7,394 nt of DNA from Paracoccaceae bacterium (GTDB lineage: Bacteria; Pseudomonadota; Alphaproteobacteria; Rhodobacterales; Rhodobacteraceae): positions 1-7,394 of the forward strand of contig DAOUQK010000184.1 of NCBI GenBank assembly GCA_030625695.1, read 5' to 3'. Position 1 is the stretch's first letter, and each line of letters begins with the position of its first letter. Below the pieces are notes generated by a model. It saw only the letters and a list, made by a program, of their open reading frames with translations, was not told the DNA's origin and searched no databases. Positions 6,118 to 7,394 of this stretch are shown here, one piece after another. The position numbers were made by a program, and so were the translations under genes.

Positions 6118-6185
6118 TTGGGCAATCTTGACGGCTAAGGAATGGTGACCGCCTTTTCGAGGCGGTGCTTGCCCAATCGGGCAAG
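6118..6185 (+). promoter_or_regulatory. structured leader upstream of rlmE with alternative hairpins
   Basis: Two adjacent perfect stems occur: ACCGCCT/AGGCGGT (6148-6154 with 6160-6166, loop TTTCG) and CTTGCCC/GGGCAAG (6168-6174 with 6179-6185, loop AATC). An upstream segment TTGGGCAA (6118-6125) is exactly complementary to TTGCCCAA (6169-6176). It could therefore disrupt the second stem while enclosing the first. This arrangement would suit an attenuator or a translation control element, but no U-tract follows and I recognise no known riboswitch. The hairpins end 37 bases before the rlmE start. Structure is seen; a regulatory role is inferred. Confidence 0.4.
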
Positions 6186-6222
6186 GGGCGCTAGGTCGGG
6201 GAGAACACCAAAGGACAGGCAC

Positions 6223-6924
6223 ATGGCCAAAAACACATCCGGACGCGGGCAACGAGACCTTAAGGTCAAGGTCAAAAGCGCGCGTGGGCGCAAGCTCAGC
6301 TCAACCCGTTGGTTGCAGCGGCAGTTGAATGATCCATACGTCAAACGCGCACGCACCGAGGGCTTTCGCGGGCGCGCGGCGTTCAAAATCATGGAAGTGG
6401 ATGACAAATACCGCTTTTTGGTGCCGGGCGCGCGGGTGGTTGATCTGGGGTGCGCGCCGGGGGGATGGTTGCAGGTGGCCGTGCCGCGGATCAATGCGCT
6501 GGGTGAAAAGCAAGGCAAAGCGTTGGGGCGGCTTATCGGTATTGATTTTCAAGAGGTTGAACCGGTGCCCGGGGCAGAAGTTCATTTGCTGGATTTCATG
6601 GAGGACGGGGCGGACGATAAGGTCAAGGCCTGGCTGAACGGGCCTGCGGATGTGGTGATGTCAGACATGGCGGCGTCATCGTCAGGGCACAAGCAGACCG
6701 ACCATTTGCGGATCATGGCCTTGTGCGAAACTGCCGCCTATTTCGCCTTTGATACGCTGGAACAGGGCGGGACTTTTGTGGCCAAGGTTCTGGCCGGCGG
6801 GGCCGAGGGTGATTTGCAAAAGCTGTTGAAGCAGAAATTCACCAAGGTGGCGAATTACAAACCACCGGCATCGCGGTCGGACAGTTCCGAGAAATTTGTC
6901 GTGGCGACTGGATTTCGCGGGTAA
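6223..6924 (+). CDS. rlmE: 23S rRNA (uridine2552-2'-O)-methyltransferase, RlmE/FtsJ family
   Basis: It transfers methyl from S-adenosylmethionine to the ribose of U2552 in the A-loop of 23S rRNA during large-subunit assembly. The protein is 233 residues, slightly longer than E. coli RlmE (209) because of a Lys/Arg-rich tail of about 25 residues, as in alphaproteobacteria. The Rossmann motif I is VDLGCAPGGWLQVA at 73-86, Asp108 is in the GIDF motif, and the catalytic K-D-K-E tetrad is complete: Lys55 (AAFKIMEVD), Asp148 (SDMAAS), Lys188 (FVAKVL) and Glu223 (SSEKFVVATGFRG). I chose the ATG at 6223 because AAGGA lies 7 bases upstream and MAKN begins the family-like basic tail. An in-frame ATG at 6142 would translate through the leader hairpins and is unlikely. 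The gene is convergent with the small ORF at 6948-7121, with 23 bases between stops. Confidence 0.95.
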   Translation: MAKNTSGRGQRDLKVKVKSARGRKLSSTRWLQRQLNDPYVKRARTEGFRGRAAFKIMEVDDKYRFLVPGARVVDLGCAPGGWLQVAVPRINALGEKQGKALGRLIGIDFQEVEPVPGAEVHLLDFMEDGADDKVKAWLNGPADVVMSDMAASSSGHKQTDHLRIMALCETAAYFAFDTLEQGGTFVAKVLAGGAEGDLQKLLKQKFTKVANYKPPASRSDSSEKFVVATGFRG

Positions 6925-6930
6925 ACCCGC
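6917..6930. terminator. small hairpin spanning the rlmE stop codon
   Basis: GCGGG (6917-6921) and CCCGC (6926-6930) form a five-base GC stem with TAAA, including the stop codon, in the loop. It lies in the 23-base gap between two converging genes, so it could help end transcripts from either side. There is no T-run, and five base pairs is short, so this is weak. Confidence 0.25.
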
Positions 6931-6947
6931 TGGGGTGGCTTTCGCGG

Positions 6948-7121
6948 TTAGCGCCAGCTGGCCAGTGCCATTGACTGGACATGTATAGCTTCGACCATAT
7001 CCAGTTCCTGGCGGGCGAAATTGCGGGCGTGCAGCCGTGCTGCGGTTTGTTCGGATTGGGTTTTCTGGTGCAACAATGTGAAAAGCCGCGAATGACGGAT
7101 ACGGCTGGTTTCGGGGGGCAT
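6948..7121 (-). CDS. 57-residue hypothetical protein
   Basis: A short ORF begins with ATG at 7121 with GGAG 7 bases upstream, reading MPPETSRIRHSRLFTLLHQK and ending in LASWR. After Pro3 it contains no proline or glycine and is rich in Ala, Arg, Gln, Leu and Glu, so a single long helix covering most of the protein is likely. There is no signal peptide, membrane segment, Cys or known motif. GC at third codon positions is about 63% by my count, as in the neighbours. It converges on rlmE and lies 108 bases downstream of the yihY-like gene on the same strand, so the two could share a transcript. A 77-codon plus-strand ORF (6981-7214) overlaps it in register but lacks a ribosome binding site, so I prefer this strand. 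I do not recognise the family. Confidence 0.5.
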   Translation of the reverse strand: MPPETSRIRHSRLFTLLHQKTQSEQTAARLHARNFARQELDMVEAIHVQSMALASWR

Positions 7122-7229
7122 GACATGGCTCCGGCAGATGGGATTGCCGACAAGGTGCCCGATTTGCGCGACGCGGGTGTGACAGGTTCAAGGCAATTTC
7201 ATGGCCAGAGATAGCGTTATCAGATGTGG

Positions 7230-7394
7230 CTAAAGATGCCCTTTGCGTCGGGCAATCAGCGCGCCGTTGAATTCGGCCCCCTGTATCAGGATCGCAGCCA
7301 ACAGATACCAAAATATCAGTGCCGCCATGATTACCATAGCTGGAGAACCGGACAAGATAGACGGTAAACCCCTGAGCCGCCGCCGCCCACAACA
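7230..7394 (-). pseudogene. C-terminal part of a YihY/BrkB-like membrane protein, apparently frameshifted; runs off the right edge
   Basis: Two reading frames each carry part of a YihY-type (formerly annotated 'ribonuclease BN') inner-membrane protein. From the edge to about 7335 one frame reads LWAAAAQGFTVYLVRFSSYG, matching the family's G-F-x-L-Y-x-x-x-F-x-x-Y segment. From about 7337 to the TAG at 7230-7232 another frame reads MVIMAALIFWYLLAAILIQG, then AEFNGALIARRKGHL, matching the last transmembrane helix and the G-A-E-x-N tail. The usual N-x-T-Y-G-[SA]-L-[AG] link between these parts is missing. A deletion of about eight codons with a frame change, or a sequence error, would explain this. 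Only the end of the gene is in view, so a divergent intact gene in the second frame (which begins CCGRRRLRG here) cannot be fully excluded. Confidence 0.45.

Noticed and set aside
6142..6222. N-terminal extension of rlmE to an ATG at 6142
   Set aside because: It would translate straight through the two leader hairpins, giving an unfamiliar sequence, whereas ATG 6223 has AAGGA at normal spacing.
6981..7214. 77-codon plus-strand ORF overlapping the 57-codon gene
   Set aside because: It has no ribosome binding site and is codon-for-codon antisense to the better-supported minus-strand ORF, though it cannot be excluded without comparison to relatives.
6682..7392. 236-codon minus-strand open frame covering the 3' half of rlmE and the right end
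   Set aside because: Only its first 20 or so codons look real (the yihY-like segment). The rest is antisense to rlmE and the other small ORF and has no domain character.
1..7394. tRNA, rRNA, CRISPR arrays, transposase genes, terminal inverted repeats, phage genes
   Set aside because: None was seen on either strand by eye; base composition is even apart from the AT-rich patch at about 4890-4985.

Overview
The window looks like chromosomal DNA of an alphaproteobacterium, most likely Rhodobacterales (roseobacter group). The basis is moderately high GC with GC-rich third codon positions, the yicC-gmk pair, an alphaproteobacterial type PAS_5 protein, an RlmE with a basic N-terminal extension, and intergenic hairpin elements of a kind I associate with that order. 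The assignment rests on gene content and style, not on a marker gene. Most of the window is core metabolism and RNA biology. I see no phage, transposon, CRISPR, tRNA or rRNA.

Left half (1-4790), all on the minus strand. Reading in the direction of transcription there is yicC (endoribonuclease family), gmk (guanylate kinase), a gamma-carbonic-anhydrase-like hexapeptide-repeat protein, and a Cys/Met-metabolism PLP enzyme. These four are tightly packed: a 10-base gap, then an ATGA overlap, then a TGATG overlap, so they read as one operon with translational coupling. A gap of about 190 bases holding three consecutive hairpins separates them from gcdH (glutaryl-CoA dehydrogenase). gcdH is followed after 11 bases by the first 33 codons of another gene that runs off the left edge.

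Middle (4791-6222). A divergent control region of about 270 bases, AT-rich in its right part and carrying two CtrA-like half-site pairs, lies between yicC and a plus-strand PAS_5-domain protein. After that come a strong hairpin, a 65-residue predicted secreted protein, a dispersed-repeat-like palindrome fused to its 3' end, and a structured leader with alternative pairings ahead of rlmE.

Right end (6223-7394). rlmE (23S rRNA 2'-O-methyltransferase) is convergent with an unlisted 57-codon minus-strand ORF of unknown function. Beyond this lies the C-terminal end of a YihY/BrkB-like membrane protein, whose recognisable halves fall in two different frames, suggesting a frameshift or small deletion.

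No clearly new system is visible. The most interesting parts are the structured non-coding segments, the two small proteins, the apparently broken yihY tail, and the unusual PLP-enzyme subfamily coupled to a carbonic-anhydrase-like protein.
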